Of a stretch of DNA of 64,000 bases, positions 10,015 to 20,006 are shown piece after piece; the stretch's first letter is position 1, and each line of letters begins with the position of its first letter. The notes below the pieces were generated by a model. That model did no database searches and was not told where the DNA came from. It saw only the letters and a list, made by a program, of their open reading frames with translations. The DNA lies in the NCBI GenBank assembly GCA_973895155.1, contig OZ316899.1:11966001-12030000 (forward strand), given 5' to 3'. The DNA comes from Marsupella aquatica (Eukaryota > Marchantiophyta). The position numbers and the translations under genes were made by a program.

Positions 10015-11678
10015 TGTCTGGGGGGGAAATGTGGTTCTTGAGGAAGCATTGGGCCTATGGCTGCTAGTGTCAAGAGAGAACTTAGGTTAAGATCATGATT
10101 ACTATTCTAGACTGGGTAGCAGACACCACAATGAATGGTTATGTAGATGAAAGCACAACATCATAACCCTTTTCTCCATACCTACGGACTATTGCCTCCT
10201 TGGCAGCTACCTTGGGTCGAGTTACAAAACAAATATCTCCCAACCACAAAGAAACGGGAGGTTCGTTGGAAGAAGGTTTGTTGAGATCCATCTCAATAAG
10301 ATAAAAATTGTGCAAGCCCAATCCTGCCCATAAACTACATAAGGGTATACAATTGGCTCTATTGAATTTAACACCACAGTTGCAAATGCTTCTCCAAAGT
10401 GAAAAGTCATATGTTGACGCATTATCTCTTTTTGGAGTACATGAATTCTAATAAGGAAAGGATTAGGGAGAGGAAGAATAGGTACTGGTCTGGGCATTAA
10501 ACCCTAAACCCTAAACTATCAAATATTCCACTCAACTAATATTCATTCTAATGACAAGATATAGAATCATTCAACGAAAAGACCATTCATTTCAAACAAA
10601 TACTATGCATTGAGTTAACTCTAAGTATATACATGCAAATATTTATCTTAATAAGTTTATCTTCTTTTGAATGAAAACACTATCTGAAGGTCCAACGCAT
10701 ACAAACTACCACTGACTGAGCTAAGCTCCAAGCCAGCGTGCATGCGTGGGTCTACTTCATAAGGGTTTCACCCAAAAGAAGCACAGGATGTTAAGCTATT
10801 GTTGAGCACTTTGCAATTCTTTAGGACTTAATAACCATCTCCTATCAAATGATAACGCTCTTTGAAGGTCCAACTCATACAAAATATCTTTGGCCAAGCC
10901 AAAGCTCTAAGCAAGCGTGTATGAGTGGATCTACTTCATAAGGGTTATATTCATAGAGGAGGTCATCAAGTCCAATGGATTCTCAAGGCTTCACAACTTA
11001 GTTGATGAAAGATGGGGAGTAAGGGGAGAGAGCCCTTCTCCTCTTTATTTATAGTGCTCACACTTCAAGCACACAAATCAAACATGGCACATGGATGGAA
11101 GCCATGTGTCACACATCCAAGGCAAGTAAGTGTGCTAGTACTGTAGTTACATGAGTGGAGCAACTGTAGGCAGTACACTGTAGATCGTACATTGTAGATC
11201 GTACACTGTATCATGCATACTGTAGATCGTACACTGTAGCATGCATACTGTAGATCGTACACTATAGCATGCATACTGTAGATCGTACACTATAGCATGC
11301 ACACTGTAGGTCTTGCACTGTAGCATGCACACTGTAGGTCTTGCACTGTAGCATGCACACTGTAGGTCTTGCACTGTAGCATGCACACTGTAGATCGTAC
11401 ACTGTAGCATGCATACTGTAGACCGTGTACTATAGCATGCACTCTGTAGACCGTACATTGTAGCATGCACACTGTAGATTGTACACTGTAGCATGCACAC
11501 TGTAGATCGTACATTATAGCATGCATACTGTGGATCGTACACTGTAGCATGCACACTGTAGATCGTACACTGTAGCATGCACACTATAGACTACATATAA
11601 TGCAAGAATTCAAACTACTATCTTATACTACTAAGTTATACTTAGAAGGAACTTACTAAACAAAGAATCCCCATGACA
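10015..11678 (-). repeat. 3' LTR of the 10-19 kb gypsy element
   Basis: 1664 bp, colinear with 17500-19073. It is about 90 bp longer, mainly through extra copies of the internal 28-bp tandem repeat. The TG...CA ends extend to TGTC...GACA. Confidence 0.88.
11166..11590. repeat. 28-bp tandem repeat array in the LTR
   Basis: About 14-15 copies of a 28-bp unit of the form GCATGCACACTGTAGATCGT plus ACACTGTA, with point variants. The minus strand reads as open frames of repeating CMLQC/YSVH-type peptides. Because 28 is not a multiple of three, all three frames rotate through the unit and stay open. This is a repeat artefact, not a protein. An array also occurs in the other LTR (18650-18990). Confidence 0.9.
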
Positions 11679-11850
11679 TATCACCCCTACTAAACCTGTG
11701 CAGCCTCCGGTCTGCACCATACTTAATAGTCACCCCTACTAATCTTGTGCATCTTGTAGTCTGCACCACACTTAATAGTCACCCTTACTAATTTTGTGCA
11801 TCTTCTAGTCTACCCCACACTTAATAGTCACCCCTACTAACCTCTTACAT
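11679..11850. repeat. Tandem repeats next to the 3' LTR (polypurine-tract region)
   Basis: A unit of about 57 bp beginning CACCCCTACTAA recurs four times. On the coding strand each copy has a purine-rich TTAGTAGGGGTGA. The copy abutting the LTR is at the position of the plus-strand primer, so the polypurine tract appears to have been amplified. Confidence 0.6.
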
Positions 11851-14800
11851 ATTTTGTTGAAATATTCATTGAGTGAAGTAAGAGGTTAGTAGGGGCCCTC
11901 CAATGTTGTACAAATTTCTTGATCGAGGAGTGATCTTGTCCGAGACAGCCTTCAGAGACTAAGACCCAATCCTTTTCTTGGATTGTCTTGGGTCTCAATC
12001 GATGGGTCTTGTCAAATCGGGATTTGTTAGCCATTCTTTTTTGCTTCAATTGTTTAATAGCGCCCTGGATCTTTGTAGGAGTGTGATCAAACTGCTCTAT
12101 GCGACGAAGAATCAAATCCTCTTGAGATACACCATCCTCCCACTCTATTGCCCTCCAACTATTAATGTCTTCTTCTATTGGCATGAGTGGAAGTTGACCA
12201 TTGATCAACTCTGAAGGTGCATATCCTGTTACCGATGTGCAAGTTGTTCTGTGTGCCATAAGTGCTAGGGGAAGGAAATTTGGCCAAAATGAGATTCTTC
12301 CCTTGCATGCCTTAATCAAGGCATTCACTATTGGTTGGTGTCCCCTCTCACTCTTGCCATTACCTTCAGGATTGTAAGCAGTTGTCAATTTGAGATTCAC
12401 CCTAAACTTCCTGAAAAATGTAACTGCTTCCTCTGCATTGAGCTCCCCTCTATCTGCCCTCATGCAATCAAAGCATCCATACCTTGCAATGAAGTCCTCC
12501 AATACAAATCTGCATATCGCCTCGGTCTTATTTGTTGTCAAGGCTCTACCTTCAATGTAGGAGGAGAGGTCCTCAATAGCCAAGACAAGGTACTTGGCTC
12601 CTCTTACTCCTCTCGGCATGTGTACCACATCTACAGCCCATTGGTAGTGTAGGGAAAGAGGGTACGTGGGTTTTAGTCCATCTCTATGCTTCACCTTCGA
12701 GTAGAGTTGACACACTTTGCAAGTTTCCACATACTTGCTTAGATCTACATACATTCCTGGCCACCAATATAGTCTTCGAATCCTTTCATAAGTAGCTTCT
12801 CGCCCCTTATGTCCTGCCACGTCGGAATCATGTAAGTCATGTAAAATTTTGTGTTTCTCTTCATCTCTACCAATGACTCTTAGAAGTATGTGCCCCTTCT
12901 TCTTTGGATGCTTCCAAAGGGATCCATCTCTTACCATGAATTGGTAAGACTTCTTCCAAATTCTGTTGAAGTCTTGCTTACTCCATGTTGAATCTTTCTG
13001 CAACGTGGCAAGGTAACGCCCTATCTGCAACAATTCCCCAGAATAAGCTTCCTCTTCAAACCTCAATTCCCCTTCATCTTCTCCATATGTGCTATGAAGG
13101 CACATTCCCTGGTCCTCTTCATCCCTATAGCGAGCTTGGGAAAGCATATCAGCTACTGGATTATCTCTCCCAGCAATGTGCTTTAACTCAGGATTAAACA
13201 TTCTGATGAATGCTATCCATCGAAGCATTGCAATATCTGGAGTATCACAATTGGCTATCATTCCCAGCAAGGGTAGACAATCTGTCTCCAGTATTACATT
13301 TGCTCCTATCAAATAGTCTCTTTCTTGGCAAAGTGCTACCTTTGCACCCCACAACTCTCATTTTACTTGAGGATATGCCTCTGTCTTTCTGTAAATATTT
13401 TTGCCCAAACCGTGCGGCAAACCTTTGTCCTTCCTCATCTTGCCCAACTGCCCATCCAGATGCATGAGGACTTGAGTCAATGGTCACGATTATTGGGTCA
13501 ATACCATTGTACTTCAGAGGTCGTAACACTGGTGAGCTGGTCAAAGCCTCTTTCAATTGTTGCATAGCCTTTGTATGGCCTGCACTCCATACAAACCTCA
13601 CATTCTTCCTTAGAAGATCATAGAGAGGTTCTGCAATGTGAGCAAAATGTGGTATCCATATTCTGTAGAAGATGCAGGCCCCAAGAAATCTCCTTACCTC
13701 TGAGGTAGTTCTGCAGTTCTCCATATCCTTGATAGCATCCACTTTTGCTTCACATGGCCTTCTTCCATAAGGGCCACAAACTTGCCCTACTACCATGATC
13801 TCTTGTAACCCGAAAGCTGACTTCTCTCCAGATAGAGTTACTCCTACTTCCTTGAGTCTTTGTAGAATAGCTCCCACATCTTGTAAGTGTTCCCACACAA
13901 ATTGTCTTAGACCATCTCCTCTAAGTGTTTGATCCCTCTCCTTGTACAAACACCCTTTTATGGGGATGTCATCAAGAAAAGGTCTAGTCTTCTCTGGAAC
14001 AAACGGTTGCAAAATCCTATTCATGGCATTTTGCATATGGGCCACTGAGTTAGTTGCACCTTGAGGAAGGGTGCACATTCTTAACAACCCTAGTGGCGTC
14101 CTCATAGCAGTAATGTCTCTGCTATCTTGGGCAAGCTGAAACTGATCATACCCTGAGTATAAGTCCCCAATGGAGTAGATTGCTCTCCCAGCAAACTCCT
14201 CAGCAAACTCATCCACCACAGGTCCTGTGCCCACATTCCTTATGGTGACCTTGTTTGGTGGTTGCATGTCTTGAATGAACCTTAGCTTCCCATTCTTCTT
14301 TCTCACCGTGAACCACCGATTTGAGTACGGAGCGTTTGATCTCTCAAGGATTTTGGCATCTAACTTCTCCTTGAGTAACTCCACCAACTTAGGCATCAAT
14401 GCTCGTGGCACATAAATTGGCTTAAGGTCCCAAGGAACATGTGGAACAGTGAAGATTACCATTGGTGTGATCTCCCTTGGATCAGCACATCCAATCTCTC
14501 CAATGGAAAAGGAAAAGGCCTTTTCATGTTTGATGATCATCTCCTTGAAGGCTCTTCTCTCTTCCTCTAGTAAACCCTTATCACCAATCTTTAATTTGAG
14601 CAACGTCTCCTCAGTGAATTTATGCCCAATCTTAGTACGATCTCTAAGACTTGGCTCCTCCTTTGCTCGCTTCAATATTTCCTTAGCCTCAGATGGCAAG
14701 GGAACTGCTGCAGGTCGCACCTTCTTGTCCACTGTTTTGTACTTTGTGTGTACTTCTGCAAAGTGCTCAATGTAACCATACACATCCCTTTCCACCTCCA

Positions 14801-15032
14801 CTTCTCCTTTTTCTTCCTCAATGTCTCCAATAATCTCTCGAAGAGAGGGTGGTAATCCCCTTTCCTCTAGTACTCCTTCTATTCTCTCTTCAACCTTCAA
14901 CACTCCTAATGTGAACAAATCTTTTTCTTTCTTTTCCAACATCTTTTGAGCTCTCATCTTCACATCACCTTTATGAAAATAGCACACTTCACTAGTCCTA
15001 CTCACACCAACAAAAGAGGAATGAACCTCCAT
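11837..15032 (-). pseudogene. Gypsy pol: reverse transcriptase, RNase H, integrase
   Basis: Frame 15032-13245 (595 aa) holds RT: ILERSNAPYSNRWFTVRKKN, GDLYSGYDQFQLA, LPQGATNSVAHMQNAM, and a catalytic RPFLDDIPIKG in place of the usual Y/FxDD context, followed by RNase H (VTIDSSPHASGWAVG). Frame 13354-11837 (505 aa) resumes RNase H (VILETDCLPLLGMI). It then has the HHCC zinc finger (HDSDVAGHKG...CKVCQ) and the integrase triad AVDVVHMP, RADRGELN and NGKSERGH. The two frames overlap near 13245-13354, so a single frameshift breaks RNase H. The FLDDIPIKG block and integrase style resemble gypsy clades best known from fungi more than common angiosperm clades. I cannot test that here. Confidence 0.88.
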
Positions 15033-15085
15033 AGACGAGACTAAAGGCTTGGCGTCCTGCCTGCTTGCTTCTCTTAGCGGGACGC

Positions 15086-17401
15086 CTAGTCGAAACCCTT
15101 CATACTCTGGTTGGACCTGTACTCCTCCACCATTCTTAATTCCCGACGATCTCTTGTACTACCTGGCCGAAGTGTGGGAAATTGAATCTTCTTCAAGTCA
15201 TCCTTGCTCTTCACTTTTGCCATGTGAGTACCATCATCAAGTACCATGGTCTCTACTCGTAATTCCGTGATGAAAGGAACACCAAGAATAAGAGGATATG
15301 GAAGTTTTTCAAATACAAAGACATTGATAGCTTCTACCACATTCCCAAGTTTGATCATGATCTCAGGACATGCTCCCCACAAGGGATTTGCCCTTGTGCC
15401 CACTGAATTGACATTCCATTTGATGTCACAGTCAATCTTCCAATGACCTTTTTGGTATGTCTCTTTAGACATTAGATTCAACTCGGATCTTGAATCTAGG
15501 AGTGCCCAAATTCCTCCTTTAGCACCAAGAAATTGCACCTCAATCTCTGGGCAAGCTCTTGCCCAATACGGTTGGATTGTTTCCCGCAAATCCACCTCAT
15601 GTAGGGCTACATTGCCATGAATACCTGAAGTTGCTTCATGGTGACTCATGGTAGCACATAATACATTTCCCTCCAATTCTTCTTCTTCATCTTCTAGATC
15701 ATCTTCATAGTCATAGCTAAGAATCTTGGCAGTTAGTGCATGAGGTCCCTCCTTGTAAACCCTTTTTCTTCTTGCCCTATCCAAGATCTTGCCTTGTAAG
15801 TCTAAACGAAGACTTCCAAAAAGTTCTCCATTAGTGAACCCCCTAGCCTCTTGCTGCCAAAATTTCTCGGCAATCACCTTTGGATCAACGGTTTGCTCCA
15901 CCTCTCTAGTAAGCAAATAGCCTGGGCTCTTCTTAGCACCTTTCTTTGGGGCGTTGGTATCCATTGAGCTTCCATGGGAGATTTCTTCTTGACTCTTGCT
16001 TGTGGACGTTTCAGGCTCCTCAAATCGAACTCCTTTCTCTTTGGCTTGACGTGTGAAGCGAGGTCCTGCTTCGGGTCTCTGTTGTTTTTCTCTCCTTTGG
16101 GTTTCTTCCATAGAAGTGCCTTCATACCTCCTCTTCTCTTCCACAGCGGCATTCCATGCTGCTCCTACTTCTGCAGTGATAGAGTTGATCAACACAGGCA
16201 CATCCCAACCAGATTTTCTCCGGATACTTTCCGCAAGTCTCTTCCTCTCAATAATATCAAGATGTTCTATGGAAGGCAGATCCTTCTTAACTTGAAGACT
16301 GAAGACAGAAGGATCACCATACATCGCTGTAGCACTAGAAACTCTCTCTCTCATTCTCTGTTCCACAATCTGCTTCATTCCTCCTTGGTTCACATTCATT
16401 GGTATTGGCTCTCCAGAATTAACAAAAGCAATCTTTCCTTCCACAAACTTGACATGTCGAAGTCGCAATGCTTCTTTCAGTTCTCCACAATCACTTTTGT
16501 GATGCTCTTTGCTATCACACCACAAACAATTCCAGTTTTTATTCAAGGTTGCTAGTGATGTTCCACCAGGGTTTTTGTTCTCCAAGGCTTGAATGGAAAG
16601 AGCAAGCTTTGCTATCATGTTTGTCAATGATGCTATGTCACCCCCTTCTGAGATGCTTCCTTTGACTTCTTTTTCTCCTCCATCAGTAGTACTTTTTTCT
16701 CTAACTTTTCTCAAGTCTAGAATGGGAGCTTCCGCCTCTTGATCAACTTCCCTTCTCCTCCTTTGCTTCGTCACCTTGTGGATTGCAGCTTCTGCTTGTT
16801 CCCAAGTGACTTCATCCGCATCTGGAGCAATAACATCTAGAGCATTGTCCAACTCTACCCTCAAAGGTATATCAGCTGCACGGATCAAAAGACCTCCTCT
16901 TCTGAGACTGATTATTGTTAGATCCTTTGAAGATAGCTGATGGTAGCGCCTATTGAATTCCCTCAATAATTCTTGAGGTCCCAACTTCTTGTTTTTCTCT
17001 TGTACCCAACCTAGGAACGTGGCTGCAGTAACTCGATCTGGATCTTCAAATCAAAACTCCTCTTTCACCCTCATTTCAAATGTTTTCCAATCCTCTTTGG
17101 CTCCTTCAGCAATCTTGGTGATGATGTCTTTCAATTCTGATTCCACCAATGATGCAAATTCATGAATGGCAACCTTCTCACTGATCTTGTGGATGGCTAC
17201 CTCTGTCCAATACTCTTTCAAGTATCGGGTTGCTCTTCTCCCGTCGAACTGCCCAAACTTTGCTAACAAAGCTTGTAAGCACTTGGTCATACAACTTGCT
17301 TCCTCCTTCTTCTGGTTCTCAGGTGCCTCTCTTCGTGCTTTGGCCTCCATCATAAACATCTCAGTCATCTCTTCCATAGTTCCTCCTACCATTGGGAACA
17401 A
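15086..17401 (-). pseudogene. Gypsy gag-protease
   Basis: Frame 17401-17051 (gag N terminus, EEMTEMFMMEAKARRE) ends at TGA 17051-17053 but continues in register into the 632-residue frame 16984-15086. The latter has a helical gag core, a zinc-knuckle-like CLWCDSKEHHKSDC, a long charged linker, and a protease-like block (IWALLDSRSELNLMS, later LPYPLILGVPFI). The active site reads DSRS where DSGS is expected, so the protease is probably inactive. Pol starts 54 bp downstream in a different frame (ATG at 15032), which would require a frameshift or re-initiation for expression. Confidence 0.8.
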
Positions 17402-17476
17402 CTTCTCCTTTGCTTCTATTTTCTATCAAGCTTCTTCTCTCATCAATATCCTTTTATCTTTGACACTAGCCTCAAG

Positions 17477-17499
17477 TTTCCCCAGTATGGTCGCCAACA
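17477..17499 (-). promoter_or_regulatory. Primer-binding site of the 10-19 kb gypsy element
   Basis: On the coding strand TTGGCGACCATACTGGGG follows the 5' LTR within two bases. The TGGCGACCxxxxTGGGG pattern is typical of a tRNA primer complement in LTR elements. The tRNA was not identified. Confidence 0.6.
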
Positions 17500-19073
17500 T
17501 GTCTGGGGGGGGGAAATGTGGTTCTTGAGGAAGCACCGGGCCTATGGCTGCTAGTGTCAAGAGAGAACTTAAGTTAAGATCATGATTACTATTCTAGACT
17601 GGGTAGCAGACACCACAATGAATGGTTATGTGGATGAAAGCACAACATCATAACCCTTTTCTCCATACCTACGGACTATTGTCTCCTTGACAGCTACCTT
17701 GGGTCGAGTTACAAAATGAATATCTCCCAACCAGAAAGAAATGGGAGGTTCGTCGGAAAGAAGGTTTGTTGAGATCCATCTCAATACAAGATAAAAATTG
17801 TGCAAGCCCAATCTTGCCCGTAAACTACATAAGGGTATACAATTGGCTCTATTGAATTTAACACCGTAGTTGCAAATGCTTCTTCAAAGTGAAAAGTCAT
17901 ATGCTGACGTATTATCTCTTTTTGGAGTACATGAATTCTAATAAGGAAAGGATTAGAGAGAGGAAGAATAGGTACTAGTCTGGGCATTATTGTACTATCA
18001 AATATTCCACTCAACTAATATTCATTCTAATGACAAGATATAGAATCATTCAACGAAAAGACCATTCATTTCAAACAAATACTATGCATTGAGTTAACTC
18101 TAAGTATATACATGCAAATATTTATCTTAATAAGTTTATCTTCTTTTGAATGAAAACACTATCTGAAGGTCCAACGCATACAAACTACCACTGACTGAGC
18201 TAAGCTCCAAGCCAGCGTGCATGCATGGGTCTACTTCATAAGGGTTTTACCCAAAAAGAGCACATGATGTTAAGGTATTGTTGAGCACTTTGCAATTCTT
18301 TAGGACTTAATAACCATCTCCTATCAAATGATAACACTCTTTGAAGGTCCAACTCATACAAAATATCTCTGGCCGAGCCGAAGCTCTAAGCAAGCGTGTA
18401 TGAGTGGGTCTACTTCATAAGGGTTATATTCATAGAGGAGGTCATCAAATCCAATGGATTCTCAAGGCTTCACAACTTAGTTGATGAAAGATGGGGAGTG
18501 AGGGCAGAGAGCCCCTCTCCTCTTTATTTATAGTGCTCACACTTCAAGCACACGGATCAAGCATGGCACACGGATGGAAGCCATGTGTCACACATCCAAG
18601 GCAAGTAAGTGTGCTAGTATTGTAGTTACGTGAGTGGAGCAACTGTAGGCAGTACACTGTAGCATGCACACTGTAGATCGTACACTGTAGCATGCATACT
18701 ATAGATCGTACACTATAGCATGCACACTGTAGGTATTGCACTGTAGCATGCACACTATAGGTCTTGCACTATAGTATGCACACTGTAGATCGTACACTGT
18801 AGCATGCATATTGTAGACCGTGTACTGTAGCATGCACTCTGTAAACTGTACACTGTAGCATGCACACTATAGATTGTACACTGTAGCATGCACACTGTAG
18901 ATCATACATTATAGCATGCACACTATAGATCGTACACTGTAGCATGCACACTGTAGATTGTACACTGTAGCATGCACACTATAGACTGCATATAATGCGA
19001 GAATTCAAACTACTATCTTATACTACTAAGCTATACTTAGAAGGAACTTACTAAACAAAGAATCCCCACGACA
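17500..19073 (-). repeat. 5' LTR of the 10-19 kb gypsy element
   Basis: 1574 bp, colinear with 10015-11678, with scattered substitutions and fewer 28-bp repeat copies (array about 18650-18990). A TATTTATA motif near 18523 (coding strand TATAAATA) is a possible TATA box. Confidence 0.87.
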
Positions 19074-19510
19074 CCGTCCTTCTTAATTGAATTCAGAGCT
19101 TCATCTCTTTTCTAGAACTCAATTACTTTCTTCCCTAACTTTGGAAATCATCATGTATGTCTTCTAACTTCCTATGAAGTTTCCTAATTCTACTTGCTTA
19201 ACTATAAACTTCTCCTTTCTGTAATTAAATTAAGCACCTTTACATCTATCCTTCTTGGCCTTAAATTCTCTCCTCCTTCTTCTTACTGTGAGAAGGAATT
19301 CCTCCCTAATCATTTCTATAAATGAAGTTGGTGCATTTTTCATGGAGTACGGTCAGACTTCAAACACCATGAGTGGCCATTCCTCCTGTGGCTCCATCAA
19401 GGCGATGCTTTTAGACCAACTCAGATTCTATTTTGGCATTCACTGCCTGGCTCCTTCTGGAACTTTTTTCCAAGATGTTCATTATCAGAACTAAGAAAAA
19501 GGCAGCCTTT
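19074..19510. other. Sequence between the gypsy element and the CACTA terminus
   Basis: Pre-insertion flank of the gypsy element. It begins with the CCGT duplication and would join 10014 if the element were removed, so it is probably more of the methyltransferase retroelement (gag or leader side). I see no gene. Confidence 0.4.
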
Positions 19511-19541
19511 CACTAGTAGAAATACCCCCTATTTTTTACCA
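19511..19541 (+). repeat. CACTA-A terminal inverted repeat, low-coordinate end
   Basis: 31 bp beginning CACTAGTAGAAA, perfectly complementary to 61622-61652. Confidence 0.85.
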
Positions 19542-19860
19542 TAAAATACGACTGACTATGACTAAAACCGGTCATGTATGACTGAAAATCACTGACGTCG
19601 TTCTTGCAACTAGTAGTCATAAAAGTGGTGACTTGGATTAACTTAGTCATATTATTGACTAGTGTCATTAGTCATTTTAGTGACTAGAGGGTCAAGTATT
19701 TGGAACCATACATCAGTCAAACATAAGTGTTTAGAATGACTTAGTTCGAGTCATATGGGGTTTTCCATGAGTGATTGATAACACTCAATTGACCGCACTA
19801 GTTTCCGTAGACAATGCTGTCATTCATAGTCGAGACTGAGTCATTAATGTCACAAAAGCA
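19542..19860. repeat. CACTA-A subterminal repeats
   Basis: Many short copies of TGACT/AGTCA in both orientations (GACTGACTATGACT, GGTCATGTATGACT, AGTCATTTTAGTGACT). In En/Spm elements, dense subterminal motifs bind the TNPA-type protein. By position these should serve this element, which is inference. Confidence 0.65.
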
Positions 19861-20006
19861 CCAATCCAACTAACAATGGCACGATAATAACTCAAAATAT
19901 GAGCAATCCATCAAAAAAAGAGTATTACCCAACATCATGTACTCCAAATTGTGGTCATATATTGAAACAATCCTTCACATTTTGAGTCTCAAATTGTATT
20001 TGGTAC

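Larger units (their letters stand above)
10015..19073 (-). mobile_element. Ty3/gypsy LTR retrotransposon, 9.06 kb
   Basis: Two direct LTRs (10015-11678 and 17500-19073) begin TGTC and end GACA on the coding strand. A 4-bp CCGT duplication lies outside (10011-10014, 19074-19077). Between them, on the minus strand, are gag-protease and pol frames in the order PR, RT, RNase H, integrase, which defines Ty3/gypsy. A primer-binding-like site follows the 5' LTR. Frame breaks are few, but there are stops and a changed protease active site, so the copy is probably defective. Confidence 0.88.

Noticed and set aside
11147-11584. Cysteine-rich repetitive open frames on the minus strand, which could suggest a secreted repeat protein
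   Set aside because: They arise from the 28-bp non-coding tandem repeat in the LTR. All three frames stay open because the unit lacks stops, and the same occurs at 18650-18990.
11166-11590. Possible CRISPR-like array (regular short repeats)
   Set aside because: Units are contiguous without unique spacers, lie inside an LTR, and the context is a eukaryotic genome.
10030-11678. LTR boundary at TGTGG (10030) instead of TGTCTG (10015)
   Set aside because: The TGTC...GACA ends, the primer site adjoining 17500 and the CCGT duplication all favour 10015 and 17500.
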